A stretch of 64,000 nt of DNA from Pseudomonas fluorescens (GTDB taxonomy: Bacteria > Pseudomonadota > Gammaproteobacteria > Pseudomonadales > Pseudomonadaceae): assembly GCF_902497995.1 (NCBI RefSeq), contig NZ_CABVII010000022.1, forward strand, positions 55,745 through 119,744, written 5' to 3'. Each line of letters starts with the position of its first letter. Position 1 is the first letter of the stretch. Both the position numbers and the translations under genes were made by a program. Below are positions 62,641 to 64,000 of the stretch, piece after piece. The notes under the pieces were generated by a model. It saw only the letters and a program-made list of their open reading frames with translations, was not told the DNA's origin and made no database searches.

Positions 62641-63713
62641 CTCGGCTGCATGACAACGAGGTCGCCGACACATCGTTGGCGAACCGGCTGCGATCAGAGG
62701 TCAGCATGATGATCCAGCGCAGCCTCAAGGGCCTGGAGTACCTCAGCACACCGGCACCGGCCGTGGGCATGACCCCCAAGACGCTGCTGCACCGGCGCGG
62801 CACGTTGAGCCTGTACCACTATCACGCAACCTCGGACGAGATCTACCGGGTACCGCTGCTATTGGTCATGGCGACGACCAACAAGGCGGCCATCTTCGAT
62901 CTGGCCAAGGGGCAGAGCCTGATCGAATTCCTCCTCGCCCGCGGCTACGACGTCTATGTCATGGACTGGAATGCGCCGACTCGAGAAGAGGCACACCTGA
63001 CGTTGGAGCACTATGTGCTCGACTTCATCCCGGACTGTATCGCCCGCGTGCAAAAGGACTCGGGGGTCGAAGACATCACGCTGATCGGCTACTGCATGGG
63101 CGGCGTGCTCGCAACCCTGTATGCGGCACTACATCCCGGCGGCCCGCTGAAGAACCTGGTGTGTTTCACCACGCCGATCGACTGGACGAAAATGCCCTTG
63201 GTCGGGCACCGTCATTTCAAGGCCGAGCGCTTGATCGATGCAACCGGTATCGTCCCGGCACAGACCGTCGTCAAGGTGATCGAAACCCATCGTCCCGCAG
63301 GCCGAATTGCCGGCAAGGTCCGGCTCTGGGACAACATGTGGAACGACGACTACGTCAAGGGCTACCGCAGGATGGCGAGCTTCGGTAGCGAGACCTTGCC
63401 ACTTCCAGGCGCGTACTTCCGGCAGGTCAGCCAGCAGTTGGCGCAAAGGAACGGGCTCTATGAAGGAACCCTGCGCATCGGCGGCAAAGCGGTCGACCTG
63501 AAGAAAATCGAGGTGCCACTGCTGCACGTCATCGCCAAATATGACTCTCTGGTGCCACCGGAATGCGCGCAGCCGTTGGTGGCCGGCGTGGGTTCGCGTG
63601 ACAAGGAAGAACTGATGCTGGCGGGCGGCCATGTCAGCCTGGTGGCGGGACCGGCCGCGGTCAAGCGGATGTGGCCCAGGCTCGATCAATGGTTAGGAGG
63701 ACGATCCCTATGA
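62637..63713 (+). CDS. class III-like poly(3-hydroxyalkanoate) synthase PhaC
   Basis: 358 residues, the short size of class III synthases, not the about 560 of Pseudomonas class II PhaC1/C2. The lipase-like box is GYCMGG with C153; the Asp is in AKYDSLVPP and the His in GGHVSLVAGP. It should polymerise 3-hydroxyacyl-CoA. It is coupled to the PhaE-like gene by a 4-base overlap. Confidence 0.82.
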   Translation: MTRLHDNEVADTSLANRLRSEVSMMIQRSLKGLEYLSTPAPAVGMTPKTLLHRRGTLSLYHYHATSDEIYRVPLLLVMATTNKAAIFDLAKGQSLIEFLLARGYDVYVMDWNAPTREEAHLTLEHYVLDFIPDCIARVQKDSGVEDITLIGYCMGGVLATLYAALHPGGPLKNLVCFTTPIDWTKMPLVGHRHFKAERLIDATGIVPAQTVVKVIETHRPAGRIAGKVRLWDNMWNDDYVKGYRRMASFGSETLPLPGAYFRQVSQQLAQRNGLYEGTLRIGGKAVDLKKIEVPLLHVIAKYDSLVPPECAQPLVAGVGSRDKEELMLAGGHVSLVAGPAAVKRMWPRLDQWLGGRSL

Positions 63714-63795
63714 GTACTGGCCATTGAGTTTGCCATTTAGTTGATCACGATACGCCCGGCACAGCGCTGGGCTTTAATGAGATGATCACCCCGAC

Positions 63796-63824
63796 ACCCT
63801 GCGAGGGCTACGCTTTCGCAGGGT
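63796..63824. terminator. hairpin after the PHA synthase gene
   Basis: ACCCTGCGA...TCGCAGGGT stem, 82 bases past the phaC stop. No T-run. Confidence 0.4.
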
Positions 63825-63854
63825 TCATCCCGAATAGCCAACACGCACAAAGAC

Positions 63855-63887
63855 AAAACCCCTACCTGCAGATGCAGATAGGGGTTT
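63855..63887 (-). terminator. rRNA operon intrinsic terminator
   Basis: On the minus strand AAACCCCTATCTGCA pairs with TGCAGGTAGGGGTTT, followed by TGTCTTTGT. It lies about 10 bases past the 5S 3' end and is the likely end of an rrn transcript. Confidence 0.8.
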
Positions 63888-63897
63888 CGGAATTTAA

Positions 63898-64000
63898 TCT
63901 TGACGATGACCTACTCTCACATGGGGAAACCCCACACTACCATCGGCGATGCATCGTTTCACTGCTGAGTTCGGGATGGGATCAGGTGGTTCCAATGCTC
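63898..64000 (-). rRNA. rrf: 5S ribosomal RNA, 3' part (5' end beyond the window)
   Basis: The minus strand reads CCCGAACTCAGCAGTGAAAC, then GATGCATCGCCGATGGTAGT and CATGTGAGAGTAGGTCATCG, the standard 3' two-thirds of gamma-proteobacterial (Pseudomonas) 5S rRNA. The rest of the rrn operon should lie past the right edge. Confidence 0.95.

Overview
The window looks like a Pseudomonas chromosome segment. Codon use is high-GC. It carries antABC-type anthranilate dioxygenase genes, an OprD-family porin, a gene set matching the P. aeruginosa itaconate (rip) locus, and at the right edge the 3' part of a Pseudomonas-like 5S rRNA gene entering on the minus strand. No tRNA, CRISPR array, insertion sequence or phage gene was seen.

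Left region (1-13.3 kb). antA (cut by the window start), antB and antC are followed by an arylformamidase-like hydrolase. Next come an OprD porin and a cupin / MBL-hydrolase / MFS operon on the minus strand, then two DUF202 membrane proteins. A decayed sugar-acid locus follows: a LysR gene with a frameshift, an intact gluconate-5-dehydrogenase-like SDR, and remnants of a metabolite:H+ symporter.

Central region (13.7-53 kb) is one large lipid or isoprenoid-type catabolic island. A YCF48-like protein and an RND/MMPL exporter (plus strand) are followed by an alpha-methylacyl-CoA racemase. A nine-gene minus-strand operon then runs leftward from 29.9 kb: SCP-x thiolase, MaoC-N, MaoC hydratase, SDR, acyl-CoA dehydrogenase (ACAD), acyl-CoA ligase, DUF1302, DUF1329 and a second SCP-x thiolase. 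A divergent ACAD and a thioesterase start at 30.3 kb. A second minus operon holds a degenerate ACAD, a third thiolase, a DUF2889 protein and a MalT-type LuxR regulator. A third minus-strand block holds an aldehyde dehydrogenase, a Zn-alcohol dehydrogenase, a PimC/PimD-like ACAD pair, a sulfatase, EtfB and EtfA. Three large MalT/LuxR ATPase regulators are interspersed. Together these supply steps analogous to peroxisomal branched-chain or bile-acid-type beta-oxidation: desulfation, alcohol to aldehyde to acid, CoA activation, 2-methyl racemisation, dehydrogenation with ETF, hydration, 3-OH oxidation and SCP-x thiolysis. The real substrate cannot be read from the sequence.

Right region (53-64 kb). 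An enoyl-CoA hydratase/TetR pair carries a deletion scar against an ACAD C-terminal fragment. An itaconate-degradation operon (ich, ACAD, MmgE/PrpD, ict, ccl) with a divergent ripR-like LysR follows; ich has an in-frame amber stop. A small operon then encodes an HSL-type esterase, a short PhaE-like protein and a class III-like PHA synthase. The 5S rRNA end and its terminator close the window.

The most notable observations are the regulated catabolic island; a mirrored divergent promoter centred at 30118 with repeated CCCTTCG/GGGATGA boxes; and several broken genes (ich amber, LysR frameshift, ECH/ACAD scar, symporter remnant).
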